From contig NC_088779.1 of the NCBI RefSeq assembly GCF_954871325.1, positions 24,786,869-24,850,868 on the forward strand: a stretch of 64,000 bases of DNA, read 5' to 3'. The translations under genes were made by a program, and so were the position numbers. This document shows positions 14,101 through 29,100 of this stretch, one piece after another. Under the pieces are notes generated by a model. It worked only from the letters and a program-made list of their open reading frames with translations. It was not told where the DNA came from and made no database searches. Origin of the DNA: Gordionus sp. m RMFG-2023 (taxonomy: Eukaryota; Nematomorpha; Gordioida; Chordodea; Parachordodidae). The stretch's first letter is position 1. The number at the start of each line of letters is the position of its first letter.

Positions 14101-17100
14101 ATTTTTCGTGGCTGAGGCTTCACGGGTTTCTTTGCAACATCCCGTGGTTATTACCAAGTTTTTGGAGAACGCTAGGGAGGTCGAAATGGACGCCGTTGCT
14201 CAAAAAGGAGAGGTTAGAAAATTAAGTTTATCTCAATATTATTAATAATAGTAGTTTATCCTCCTCAGATGATTGCCAGTTCTTTAAATAATTTAAAATT
14301 GTATAGCATATAATTTCAAAGTTTATCCATTGTTTGATCGTAAAGGTCCTCCAAATTGTGGTTTAGGGCTCTTTTGGCTGATAAGTTTGAAATAAGATTC
14401 TTACCTTTTTCCTATTAAGTAGGTTGTTGAAAACACAAATATTAAGTGAAAATAGTTTTGAGATTTTCTCTTTTCCAGCGAATTCTAAAGAATCAGAATT
14501 ATTTTGCAAGGGAGGAAGGGGGTGGGGGGGGGTGGTGTGATCAAAAATGTTTGTGCATGTAAAAATCTCAGTACATCTGCTTTTACTCAAAAGTGTGGAA
14601 AAAAACTTGTAAAGTATAACAAAAATTACAAAGTAAAATAATTGCCCACATTATTTCGCAAGAAACCCACTTTAGCTCGAAAAGAGGTGATTCGAATATA
14701 ATTGCGCATAATTTACCTGTTAGAATATGGCCTTAGAGATTTTTTTAAAATACATTACTGAATGTTTAGTAATATAATATTTTTATTAGGTGGATTTCAA
14801 ATAATGACTGAAATATTTAATATAAAATGTTAAAATCAAATTCGTTTTACGGTTAAGGTTAAGGTTTTATTTAGGTTATTTGCCATATTTTTTGATAATC
14901 GGATATTACAAAATTCTTTTTTTTGAAAGTTTACATCACGATATTAGGATATATTTTTAAAAAAAATAAAAGTTTGAAAATTATAAAACGAAAATGAAAA
15001 CTAAAAACCTTATTTAAAATTAGGTGAAAGTATCAGAAATCACAATATTAATATTATATAATGTTCTAATAGGTTAATGTAATAATTCAAAATACTCTTT
15101 ATTAGATATCTTATCAGTATCACCTGGTATAGTAGAATCAGGCTCTCAGAAAAAAAGTTTACTAAATTATTATATATCATCTAACAACGAAACAAAGAGA
15201 AAGTAATAATTTTATTTATATTTCGATATTTCTGCGCTCTCTCCACATTTATATATTACCCTATCGCTTTCAAAAAATATAATGCATAAGAATAAATATG
15301 TATTAAAAATTTTATTTGGTAAATAAAATACTCTTAACGTCTTGTCTGGCTCTGGTTGGTATTGTCTTCATTTAAAAAAACATAAAATATAAATAAATTT
15401 ATTTGAACGAAAAAAACATTCCAGCCTTCGTTCATTATTGCTATTTTTTTTTTAAACTGGAAATATCTTTATTACTATTTTTTTTAAAAAAAAGTACATC
15501 AAAAAGCATGCGTATAATTAAGAAAATATTGAAAAACAAACGTTAAAAAATTTCAAAAAAGACAAAATAATAAGAACATTAAAAAGGAATAAAAATATAA
15601 TAAATTTGTTATAGGTCAGGGAAGACATGGAATTAATAGAGACTAAATTCGATTTGCATATAGCAATTGAAATTTGTTCTTTTTAGATAAAAACACTCAT
15701 TAGGATCACCAGTTTTTAATGAGATTTTACGACCTAAAAATTTAAAAAATTTAATAGGTTCAAGTGTCAAAGTTCTCAAAAGTAATCGTTCCCAAAGGTA
15801 TAATAATAATATTGGTTAAAAGGGAATATTTATTAAATTATTATGCCTCCGTTTGGATAATGCATTCCGTAAGGGAGTCGCTAGCAGCAAATACATGTAT
15901 AATCCCAAGAAAATTTTCTTCTTTTTTTTGGATGGAACGAGTGTTATGTCATCAAGTCTTTTTCCTTCAGCTTTCGCGGCCAACTTACTACCCCCGGGGC
16001 TAAACGTTAGGGGGGTAAAATGGCAAATAAAAAGTCATTAAATTGTATAGAAAAAAACGATAAAAAAAATAAAATTGGAATTATGGAATGTGCGGTAAAA
16101 TTTTACCATAGTTAAAAAAAATACTTGATAAAATGTACCAAATGTCTCGAATGAGCCCATTCAAGTTATGCTAAGAATCAATTTACGTGTGCTCATATCG
16201 TGAAGATTTTTCTTTTTAAAATATTTATAATTTGTAAATAATGTGTGTTCATTATAACAATAAAAATTTAGAATTTTGTGTTTTTTTTGTTAAATTTTAT
16301 TATTTTTTTTATCTTATCCTCAAATTACCATCTAACCCAGGGTAGTTGGTATAGTGTGAAGTACTACTTTTACTTAACCCTAAATAGCCCCCACGGTATA
16401 AAAACGCTCCCATATTTTTTATTTATTTTGTAGTCTAATGATGTGGCTATCCTATGATATAATTAGTTTTATCCTCTAAAATAAAATTAATATTTTATCA
16501 TAAATGAGCAAAACACCTATCTACCGTATAGCCCTGATCTCCCCTACTTTATTCAAACATAATCATGCATAGGAAATCATATAATACTAATATATTATAT
16601 AATAGAAATAGTCAATTTGACATATAATATCAATATACAATATTAAATCCAAATATAATATATTTTTTTAAAAAATAAATTCTATTATTGAATATTAGAA
16701 AAGTTAAAAAAAAGAGAGAATTCTAAACCTAACGTAATTTGCTTTAAGGATAGCTATTGCTATTCTTTGTCTTAAATAAAAGCCTTCACCAAGCTCACCC
16801 ATTTTTGTGATTTGGCGACCAACATATTTAAAAATGTTTTTTTGCCAAGTAGCCATGTGTTGTTAGGGTGGAACATTATTGGTATGAAAATATATCCAGA
16901 TAAATTCGCGGAATATTTGGCTATTTTTTAAATTTTGAAGTTGAGTTAGATAGGGAGTTCATGTAATCCCAATCAGAACGTCTACTGTTGGGAAATATAT
17001 TAGAAGGTTCTAATATACTGGGAAAGCCTACTGATCTCAGTACGAAAGATAACATTTTATTGTATTTAGCATGTCGGGTTTGCCGAACTGAATTGTGGTT

Positions 17101-20100
17101 ACAATAGATGCGATTCTAAGCAATCGTCAGTTTGGCATTTGCAATCTATATGGTAATGAAAAGAGGTATTAAGCCTTTTACATATAGCATAGCTGATCCC
17201 TTGATTATTCAATTCAAATTTAAGATTTTTAGATGAGATGATCTTTAAGAATCTATATATATCCTCGATCCTTAATTAGTTCATTAAATGCGGATCTAGC
17301 CAAAGGTGAAAAGTTCGAAATGAGGTAATCAACGGAGTTTTTCACAAGTGGTAAATCTCAATCTTTCTTTCTTGTAGAATTTTGAAATTCGATATTACCT
17401 ATGACAAGCTATATCCATTCCAACTTAGCCATACTTAAAAAAGGTTCAAGAACTTATGGATGTTGAACAATTAATTTATGTTTGTAAGAGGCTTGCGATG
17501 AGATCGCGAACTGAGATGAACAAAGGAATCTTAAATTTTTTGGCTTATACCAAATAATGTCTGTGAGCTACGTTTATATAATTTCTAAGAATACTTTTTA
17601 TTCTGGTTTCGTATCTCATTAGATGCCATTTCTCCAAAAATAATGGGCTTGCGTAAAATAAAGGAATTTCGGGATGTTGTAGAATTCTTTATTTAAAAAA
17701 AAACTTGCTGTGAGCCGAGAGGCAAGGATGGATAAATTTTAAATTTTTTAAAGAATATGTCCATATTGCCTAAGAAAATATTAATAGGATTCCTCTCCGA
17801 TGGGAGAGCCTTATAATGATACATTTTTTAAAAGTGTGTTTTCAACCCAAAAATTTTATTTGGAATCATATTAATTTTACAATACTCTGTTTTACATTTT
17901 CAGTACGAGGCGGGGATCGACGGCAGAATCTTTCATGATGCAAATTGCCCTTAAGACTTCTCCGGAATTAACATAGATGACCTTTATCATCAATATACCA
18001 TAAATGCAGTGGCAATGAACATTTATATCTATACAAAACAATATTGAGCCCAAGGGATTAACCTGACAATTACCCTAATTAGAGGATAATGTATTTCTGA
18101 AATCAATCTTGAGTTGATGTTGAGTTATCATGATATTTTAAGCAAAAATGCGTGTAATATATGCCGTTGTCTAGCACTGAACTTTCCGACACTTAATTGA
18201 AGAGGAAGAAGGGTGTTAAGACACTTGTGCACTAATCCTATTAGCTATAAGTTTAGAATAATCTTCTATAGACAGTTCCGACTGAAAAATGGCCTGATAT
18301 CATCATTCATTTTTTTTCAAAGCAGCAATCTTGTCTCCAAAAAGAGGCAGCCTTACTAATTCTGAAGTGTCCCAATTTAAAATCTTATTACATAACTCGG
18401 TGATCTTATCCAATAAGGTTTGATTTGTTACGATTGGCGTCTTAGTTAAATCTTATAGAAAGAAATGTTTGATGCCTTCATAACTAAGGGCAGCGTCCTT
18501 TTGAAAAGTGACAACAGATCGGTAATATTTATTTTTTTTAATATAAATAACGATAGTAAATGGATAATGTTTTGATGAGATTGCGGGACAAATGATGCAA
18601 TAATTTTTGAAACAATCAAAATTTATTTTATTAATTCTAGCACAGGTCGCAAGCTGCTCATGCAGGTATTTTTACAAAATTTCGCCCAAAATTTAAAATT
18701 TTTTTTTGTAAAAATTTTTTTACAAGTTATAATCTTTTGTGATTTTTATGAACAAAGAACCTTCAGTTTTATTGATCTTCAAACATTTTTGCTCAAATTT
18801 TTGGGCAAAATCTGAAGATTTTTGTGCTTAAAGTAATAAAGTCCACACCACAATATAATTTAACTTTTGTTTATAAAAATTCTAAATATCTGAACCGATT
18901 TATTAATTTTTTTTTGATGGAGTAAGAAAAACCTTTATAGATGAGATTTAAATTGGGTTGAACCAAAATAAGGGTAAGTGGAAAATAGTTCCTTGGAAAA
19001 AATTATCCCCAATTATAATTTTAGAAAATAATTCTCCGGAATTGATTTTTTCAAAATTTTAAAATATATTATTTGAGGACTTTTATTCCATGGATATATT
19101 TATAGGAAATTATTTCTCCTATTTTTATTAATTTCGTAATTTTTAATATCTTAAAGAACGAGGATTTCTTTTTCCGGTTATATATTTTTGCATTTTTTTC
19201 CCCGTTTATATTCTTTTCCTTGTGGTATTATAATATTTTCTATATTCGTGCCAAATTTGTTTTTTTCGTATAACAATTTTTTCACGTAAAAAATCGTTTT
19301 AAAATATAAATCACCATCTATATTTATCTCTTTTTTATTTTATTTAAGTCATATATATTTATTTGTATTTTCCTATAACAAATTTCTGTTTGAAATGGTC
19401 TTTTCGGGATTAAAATTTGTGCTATCATCGCAACGAATGAAATATATTACCAGAGTTGTTAATCGCTACTTTTAAAAGTAGCACGCTACCGCTATCGCTA
19501 TTTGTAAAAAAAAATAGCACGCTATTAGCTACTATTTTTTAAAAGAAGCTTTAGCTACTTTTTAAGCTACTTTTTATAAAAAAATTTAGAAACAAATTTG
19601 TTTTATTTATTGTTTATAATGTTATTGTATAGTAAATATATAAAAATCAACATTTATAAATATTAAAATATAGTTAGTTTTGATTATAAAAAAATTTATA
19701 TAATAAAAAAATATATTAATGGTAATTTGTTGCATTTTATAAGTTTTTACGTTGTGTTATGTGTCCAACTATCTGCCGTGGTACATATATATGATATCTC
19801 TGATAACTCTACTATTAGAGCATCTTTCATCACTTTAAAGTTATCTGCTATTTTATTCATTAGTGTCTGGCGACTTAAAATTGTTGTACCAGTCGATAGA
19901 TTTTTAATCATCATGGTAAATGATGGATTATCAACTAAGGACATTGGCTGAACTGTATAAATTATAAAATCAACAATAACTATCAGCCAATTTTGAGAAA
20001 TATTGTCATTCGCATTATTAATTAATTTGGTTTGAATTGAATTAGTCTTTTTGGATGTAGAGTCGCCTATACCAAAATTATTTAGATGTTTCTCCATTTA

Positions 20101-23100
20101 CTTAAAACTCATGAACAGTCTTATAAAATAAATATAAGAATGTAAAAATGGCAACTTACCTTGGTGTTTCTTGAGGTTATATGGATTGATTTGGGGAAAT
20201 ATTTTTTGTTACATTTTGAACAAATAAATTTGAAGCCAGTTTTGGATTATATTTATTTAAAAAAATTTCAAATCTAAGGAATGGCAAGTTTGTATTATTA
20301 TAGCTATTAAGAACATTTTCTTCCCTGGTATCTTCCATTTCATTAATATCATTGTCTGAATCACTTTCAACGATTTGTATATCCATAGGCGATGAAATTT
20401 TAAATTATTAACACGTGATTTAGGTTTATAATACAAATGAAAATATAATTACAAATTGAAAATATATTTCAATTTCTAAATAATAAATCATAAAAATTAT
20501 AATTAATGATATTAAATTATTATATTATATTTAAATTTTCATGTTTATACTTACCTTCATTATATTTTTTGAAAGTAGTTGAGTAGCGCGCTACTTAGCT
20601 ACTTTCAAAAAAAGTAGCGCGCTAAAAAATTAAATAATTACAAAAAAAGTAGTCGCTATTAGCTATAGCTACCAAAAAAGATAGCGCGCTACTTTAACAA
20701 CTCTGCTTAATACGTTCATATAAGATGTAGCTTACTACTCAAATTACTAGTGTGAGGAATGGTACTCTCCCATAAGATACACCTATGTTATTTTGATGAA
20801 TTTTCATCCATGTTTGCCTTGGATAATTGGGATTGGAGACAATTATGGAGGGGGGAGGTGAGAAGCGAGAAAAGAATGGGGCGGGGCGGCAATGCTGGCA
20901 TCTCCTTCCTTTAGGAGTCTATTGTGGCAGATTTTATGCTCTAAAGTTAAGATATATCTTTTTTTTATTATGTATTGTTTTCGATATTTTTTTTGTTAAT
21001 TTTGGAATTTTTATTAAATGCATTCGCTTCAAGTAAAAGTAAAAAAACTATCAATGCCACTGGTTGCAAATCATTAATTATTTAAAATATTTTAAATTTT
21101 AATTTCTTCTTTTTGATCAAAATATACTTTTTATGATGGGAAAATCCAGGGAAATGGTATTTCCCATATTCTTCTTCTTAAATATATATATTTCTAATAA
21201 TTAATTTGATTTTGGTATATATATTTATCTAAAAAAATTTTAATTCAGTCAAACTTAAAAGACAGCTTTCTAAAAGCACTTTCATAATTATTAGCGAAAT
21301 AGATTTTACTATCCTTTTTGTAAAATATTTTATTATAATAGTTTCCGCATAAAATCATATATATAAATGGAGCTAAAATAGCGGTGCACTAAACTTTTTA
21401 TGACTATGATCTCGTCCTCTGACTTTATAAATGCCATTAAGAGTTATACTAAAATCATTATAATTCTGAACAGAATAAAATATGGTTTAAACTTTCCTAA
21501 AATTTATTCATTGAGATCATAAAAGCTTTACTTATAAAATGACAGTGCTGCAGGCATGATAAATAATTTAAATGATTAAGTTTTTTTAAAAAAATTGTTA
21601 CTTTTAGTATGCCAAAAACACATTCCCATTCTTTTATAGTAATATCTTATATTTTAATTGGAGTTGATTGACGTCCCCCGAACACAACGTGTCCCGGTCT
21701 TCCTTGCATTCGATTTTAATTGCGAGCCAAGAAGAGGCTCTGAACTACATATATAAAATCATAACTCCTCTTTTTATTTAAAAGTGTTATCAATTAATTT
21801 TAGTAGCAATATATTAGCTTGAAATCATGGCAACATTTAAATAATTGAAGCATAATAATAACAATAAGCATTATTTGAATTGTTACATTTTAAGCTATTT
21901 AAAATGCGGTTTAAACACCCAGCTTACTTTCATATTGGTCTGGCCAACTGTTTAAAAATTGACACAAGGAACGTGAGATTTGATACCCCATCACCAAAAT
22001 TTTTTCTTTTGAAGCTATTTTTCCCACTCTTCCCCGGTAGTGTATCCGATTGCTTATGATTTTTAAGTGGTTTTAAAACAACTCCCCTAGACATAAACAA
22101 ACATCTCTTATTGTAAAATGTACACGAATCACTTCTTTTTCTTCTCCTTTTTCTGCCCGGTCCCCAGTGAGATGAAGAGAATAAATTGGGAAATACTGGG
22201 ATTGATTTATCAATTGGATACCCTGACCTCGAATATATGGGATTTCCAAGGTTCGGCTGTTCTTTATCGTCGTCCTTGATTTTTGTAACACTCATTTCTC
22301 TCGATTTTTTTTGATCTTGTGGCCAATCATTTTGACCGTAATTTATCCCAGGAGCCCAACCAGTTGAATAGAAGATTCTTTTATTTCTATGCTGCGTTTC
22401 ATATTTATCTATGACTTTTTCTGCTGGGTTGGATTTATACTCGTACATGATGATGTTGATATCATTGTTGCCTCCGTCGTCATATATTCCATATACATCC
22501 CTTTTCTGTTTTTTAGAGGAGGATTTTGAACCTGCTAGGCTATGATTACTAAAAAGATGAAGCAGAGGCTTATTATTCTTACAAAGATTTATTTGGTTGG
22601 GTTCGTCAAAACGATCTATCATCACTAATTTTTGGATGAATATAATGTGTAGGCAAATATAAGAAACTCGATTACATTTAAAGATGGTATAAAAATGGGA
22701 AGTCATTTTAATTTTTTTTTAAAAAAAGTTTTTTATATGTTTAAAAAATTTTTTTTTTATATATATATTAAAATAATTAAATGGAGTTTAATTTCATCTC
22801 AATCTTATTTAAATGTTAATAATAATATTTTTTGTTAATAATAAATAATTATTTCCTTTTTATGATTTATATTATATTAACTTAGCTAATCTTACAAATA
22901 AATTAGATGTTTTAAATTTAACATCTACCTTAATATATAAAAAAAAATTTTTTTCCATTAAATTAAATTAAAAAACTATGAGATAGATATAGATACAGGC
23001 AAGCTACGTAGTGATTCGATAAATAAAATATACTGTTTTACATTTAATTTAACAGTCACTAAAAAAGAGAATTTTTAATTAATTTGCAAACCACAAAAAA

Positions 23101-26100
23101 TAGGTTACCTACGAAATACATTAATAATATTATAAAATATTAATGGAATTGGAAAATAGAATCAGTTTTTTTCTTATTATTCGGTGGGTTTATGTCTTTA
23201 TTTTAAAAATCCAGGTTTTATCCAGACTAAACATAAAAGTAGTTTTAAAATATTTTTGATTCACCCGAAAAAAATCGTTTAAAATAATAAGTTATTTAAA
23301 AAAATAATATTGTTTTTTATATTTGTTATTTTTCGAAGTTAGTAATTAGACTATTTTCATTGATAAACTACTTTATTAATCACGATATAAATTGGGAAAC
23401 TTGCAAAATTCCCAAATTTAGATCCAACACGAAGCATTTTCACCATCCGACATAACTGGAATATAAAACTAGTCCCATATTCTTTATGGGGAAAATAATA
23501 ATATTTTTTGGTATGTTACAAATAAATAAATCGGGTGAAATATAGATTGCAAAATGTATCTATGGGCAGATTCTCTATTCGTTTTTCACTAAAATTCTAA
23601 AAGCGATTTTATGCTTCAATCAGATTTATTTATTAACTTTTTGGAGAAAAAAATAGAATAATCGTTCGATCATAATCGAGTATGTCAGATAATAGGTCTA
23701 ACAAGTTCAACATATGTTTACGCGTCGGGCCGAATTTTTGAATTTTTTTTTTCGAAAATGCTAATTTGGCAAATTTATGCCGCCATATAAACATATTACG
23801 AGCCGGGCCGAAAAAGCATATAGAAAATTTTCCCTGGCCGGTTCGGACGGGGATAACCTCTATTTTAGAAGAACGAATTTATTAAAAACGATGATCACAT
23901 GCTTGCCATACCATAAACAATGAGATTGTTATTGAAGTTCACTAGTTTGCCAAGAAAATTCCTTTCAATCGCGATATAATTGATATAAAAATTTGATTTA
24001 GAAAGTTGAAATTCACGCAATGATTCATTGTTTGAATAAATGCCCTATTTTAACGCTATCTCTAAAAAATAACAAACTCTTATTTAAACATTATTTTTGT
24101 TCTTATTAATATATGGAGGGTTTGCGCTTTCAAAAGAAACCGTTATATAATTGGGAGACAATTTCACTAAATTAGCAGCTTAATTTCAAATTTAAACGTA
24201 AATTGGGGATCAAAAAATTTTGAATCCAATTTTTTTTAATATTATTAACTACAAATATACTATCTGTAAGGATTTTTAAGATAGTAGCAGACAAGAATTA
24301 AAGATATTTATTTAAGTAATAAAATAATGATAGTTATCACAATTTATAAGTATATCTTTCGGTAAAAGTTAATTGGATATAAAAAAAACATTTGAATATT
24401 ATTTTAGCAAGAAAATAAATTAACTTTTACAATTATCGATACTTTAAATATTTGATTTATAGCCGCAAAATAATATACAAAAAGATAATTTAATATTAAG
24501 ACCATTAAAATATGAGTAGAAAATACAGTGTTGTGCAGATTTAATTTAAAACATTTTCATATTTTTTAATTCGTTTGTAAATAAAAATTTTTAACTTGTA
24601 AAAATTGATAAAAATATTTAAATAATTTTATTTAACATTTTTTTGCAAGTCAAATCTTTTTATTATTAAATATATTAAACAATATGGAAATGTTTTCCAA
24701 CAAATCTGGTCATAATTGTATGAATAAAATAAATAAATATGTATGTTACATGGGGAAAACGATTCGTATAATTTTAATTAAAAAAACTATAGCTTATAGC
24801 TGTAATTTGTAATCATAATTACTATCCTTAAATATTACATACAACAGGCCTTATTAAACTAAATAAATGTAATTAATCATATAATGTCCTTAAATGGATT
24901 AACATAATATTACATTATTACTTAACAATTAATAATACGATTTTACTAACAATTGTTTAAATGCTTGACAAAAAAAAATAAGCTTGAATTTTTGAATTTA
25001 AAATGATGTGTAATTACAATGTTTAAAAATACGCAGCTCTTCATCTTAATATACCATACCAATTGAGCGCAGGAATATGCAATTGTTTTCATATCATGTC
25101 TATCATGAATTTTTCTTTTAATAAGCGGTTCCTCGTCTTTGATCATATTACTACACTATTCAAAATAGGTTTTTATTAAAAAAAAATTACATATTTATTT
25201 TATTAAAGGTTGTCGTTCACGCCATATCTGAACACATTGAAAACGCTGGTATACACAGCGGAGATGCCACTATGGTCTTACCGCCTCATACCTTATCTCC
25301 CGAAACTACAGACGAAGTTTGAAATCAATTTTTAATGTTTTTTTTTTTAAATTAATTGACACTAAATACCAATATGTTACGAAAATTTAAGATTGTATGA
25401 TAAAACTACCACAAATCTAGGATAATTTCCCGTTTTTTTATAAAAGTATTTAAATTACAACACGCCTGATGACCTATATTACCGCGCCATAGTTTTGAAG
25501 AATTATTGTTTTTCTATACATACACTTTACCTATATGTTAACTTTATTTGGAGTGCAATAGTCCCCTGCTAATAATTTTATAAATATTAAATGATATATA
25601 AGTCATATTAGTCATGCGTTATTATATTTTATACCTCATTTTCTAGAGTTTGCTATCATCCATTTGGAAATGGTAGGTTGTTATTATTATTATAATTTTC
25701 TCAATCTGACAAATAGATTATGTTTATTGACAGATCAGAAACATAACCGCGAAAATCGCCAAAAAATTTGAAATTTCGGGACCGTTCAACGTTCAATTTT
25801 TAGTGGCCGATAAACGCATAATGGTGATAGAGACGAACCTTAGAGCTTCTCGCTCTTTCCCATTCGTTTCGAAAACGCTTGATATTGATTTCATAGAAAT
25901 CGCTACCATGATATTTCTGGGAATACCTCTTACACCTGCTTACATTAAAAATCATTCTTTACCCACGTTGCAAAATCCTAAAATTCCTAATTTTGTGGCC
26001 ATCAAGGTAATTACCCCATATGATAAAAAAAAATATTTCAAAGAAACGACCTACTTTGAAACTTTCGCCATTTTTTTAAAAAAATTGTGTTTAAATTAAC

Positions 26101-29100
26101 TTACAAAATTTTTTAAAAAGCTATAATTTGAATAAGGTCCATGTTTTATTAATGTTTAAGCCCAGACTAGCTATCATTTTATTTTTAAATCCCGTTTATA
26201 ATTTTTTACTACCTGATAAGAATTGAAATTTTAATTGACATATTTAGGCTCCGATGTTTTCTTGGCCCAGATTGGGAGGCGTTGACCCTCTGCTAAGATG
26301 CGAAATGGCATCCACCGGTGAAGTATGCCACTTATTTATTTTTTATAATAACATTAAAATATTAATTCGTTTGAACGAAATAACGTTCCTTTTTTCTTCT
26401 TAAATTTTTTAAAAATTTAAGAAGAAAATAGTGATTTTTTTTAAGCAAACTCAATTGAATTGACAAATAAAGATAATAAAATACCGAAATATTTCATAAA
26501 TCAGAATAATTGATGAAAAGTTTCCATATTAAATTAGTATTGTATAATTGCTCGATTTTTTAAAACGGCTAATCCGATATAGCCAAAAATATTACGCAAG
26601 TCTGGAGATATGGATATCTATTAACGAAATCTCGAAGCTTACATAATTTATTTTTGGCTAAAGTTGTTTTTCCATCGAGGCTTATATACTTATTATTCAA
26701 AAGGTGGCTTGCTTCGGCCAAAATATTCACACTGCCTATTTGAAAGCTCTCATCTCAGCAGGTTTCAAGATCATGCAAACTAAATCGATCTTAGTAGGAA
26801 TTCAAGAATCCTTTCAAAAACCGTTTCTTTCCATTGCCAAAAAGTTTTACTCTCACGGTTACGAGGTTAAATAATAATAAATCCATTGCTTTTTTTGTTT
26901 ATGATTTTTTTCAAAGTGTTATTATTCATAATTAGTGCCGTAAGTATCTTTATTAAATTGAACGCGTTCAAGCGTTTATTGACAAAAATCGAAGGCGTTC
27001 ACGTTCGTTTTAAACTTTATGAATTTTTTTTTTATAATTTCATTTTAATATTTAATTTAATATAAATTAATACCATTTATTTTTTAGCCCAAATATATCA
27101 GACATGTTTAAAATAAATAGTTTAAATTTTTATTTATTAAAAAAAATTTCTTATTAATTTTTAATATAAAAACTTTTATATCTCATATAAAATTTAATTA
27201 TTAATAAAATATAATTATTAATAAAATATACAAGTTTATAATACTTTAAATTGGGTTCAACTACTAAAATTAAACCTTTGATAAAGACTTAAAAATAATA
27301 GCAAAATTTCAAATAATCACCTTAAAAATAAAAAACTTATGAAATACAACAATCTAAAATAAATTATTATATAAAATAATAAATATTACAATCAAGTATC
27401 TTTTTAAATTAGAACTTGAAGATTTTGAAACTGATATATTTTTTGGACACATTTTGCCTTTGGTAAGGGTAGAATTAGTTTATTGAATATATGAAGTTAT
27501 TGTATATTATTTATTTTATTTGGGCCATGGTAATGTTAATTCATATGATTCTGATAAATCAGAATCAGTTGATAATAATGAAATAACAATATCCATTATT
27601 ACGCTAATCTATGAATAATAATATTCAAATTAATAAATTATAGTATAGGATAGAAATAATAAAAATTCAAATTTGATTAAGGAAATCTCTTAAAAAATTT
27701 CGATTAATATTAAATTATTATTTTTTATTTGAACGTCATTAATCATTAGCTGTTTTCGTTTTTTTTCTTTACATGATCGCCCTTTAAACGTTGTAGGTAC
27801 AACAGAACTACTTTAGGTATTTCTCATGATGCTAATAAAAAAAAATCGGGAATAAATAGGGAAGTCCTTTACACGTTTTTTGGGCAAGACGCACGTACTT
27901 GCACGCATAATAGTCCAAGGACTATTATTTAAACGTCGGTGGGCTGATTTAAAGGGAATGGGCCAAAATTGATGGCCCACAATTATAAACTACTGTATAT
28001 TTAATAACATTATAAGGTAAGGGAAGGCCTATATTAATTTAAATTACTATATATCTATGTTAAATGAGTAGATTCTGTTGGTTGGATTAATGTTAGTAGT
28101 TTGATTTAGAAAAAAACACATATCTATATTAACATTTGTTGTGTTCTTCCAAAATTAATAATATATTCCATATTCAACATCCATAGCACTTTTCTTCCTC
28201 AACTTTTTAAATAACCAAATTATCAAGTGTTAAATATCAAAGTTCCTTTTTTTAAATTCAAAGTAACGGCTCTGAAAAAAGAAATAAAAATTTTTTTAAG
28301 ATAAAAATAAAAATTGAGGATATTTTTATGAGGAATCATTCCCAAATCTCGCGAAAATTTATAAATTTGATACTTTTATTTACAGTTTTACGCTACCGAA
28401 AATACGTCTGAATATTTGAAGAAAAATGGAATACCAGCCAAGACTGTTGATTGGCCTCTGACAAAACCTCATAAATATAATTTAAACCCTATACAGTAAA
28501 AACTCAATTTTAAATAAATAAATAATGCACATATTTTAAAATAATTGTTTTTAGTTTAATTAGATTATTTAATGGTTAATTGGGGGAAGGGTCACGAACG
28601 TAAACTAAGACTATTTATTTTTTAGATTGATACAAAATGGAGGTATAGGAATGGTAATTAATTTGCCAAATAATTACACTAAATTTGTACACGACAATTT
28701 CTTGATTCGTAGAGCTGCCATTGATTCTAGCATACCGCTTATGACAGTATTTGAGGTATAATAACGTTACATTTTTAGTAAGCGCGATTTACTCAAGCGA
28801 TGTTAAATTACAGCTGTAATACTTTTTGATATATATATATATATGTAAACAGTTGTCGCGATTTTACCGTTTCGTTGCGTAATTTATGCTAATAATAGGT
28901 ATAATTTATAAATAAGGAGCAAAATGATGGAGTCGCGATAGCTATTCCCGTATATATCAAAAAGTATCATAGCCTTGCGAATTGGCTGTGATTTCGCTAG
29001 CGATTAATTTCGAATTGTTTGAAAAAATCTCGCTTACTATAAATGCAGCGTAATAAAATTGTTTTATAAGACCAAAATTTAACTAAACTAAAACTACCCT

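Larger units (their letters stand above)
14213..25208 (+). other. 11-kb intron of the carbamoyl-phosphate synthase gene
   Basis: Bounded by the exon ending AVAQKGE and the exon starting [11 protein letters not shown], in phase 0, with GTTAGA donor and TTAAAG acceptor. It holds a hAT element (19451-20705), a minus-strand prohormone-like frame (21930-22706) and an unidentified decayed coding-like block (about 16735-18530). The remaining sequence (14.2-16.7, 18.6-19.4, 20.7-21.9 and 22.7-25.2 kb) is AT-rich with homopolymer runs and G-rich patches such as 14509-14536. I see no supported gene in those remaining parts. Confidence 0.85.

Noticed and set aside
8637-14212. CAD (pyrimidine-pathway CPS II) as the identity of the synthase
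   Set aside because: The protein ends just after the MGS-like domain with the CPS1-type tail, and the sequence follows CPS1 more closely; no dihydroorotase or aspartate transcarbamylase exons follow.
23690-23865. Paired GCGTCGGGCCGAA / GAGCCGGGCCGAA motifs
   Set aside because: Probably another decayed copy of the GGGCC-rich MITEs, but no ends could be recognised, so it is not listed as a feature.
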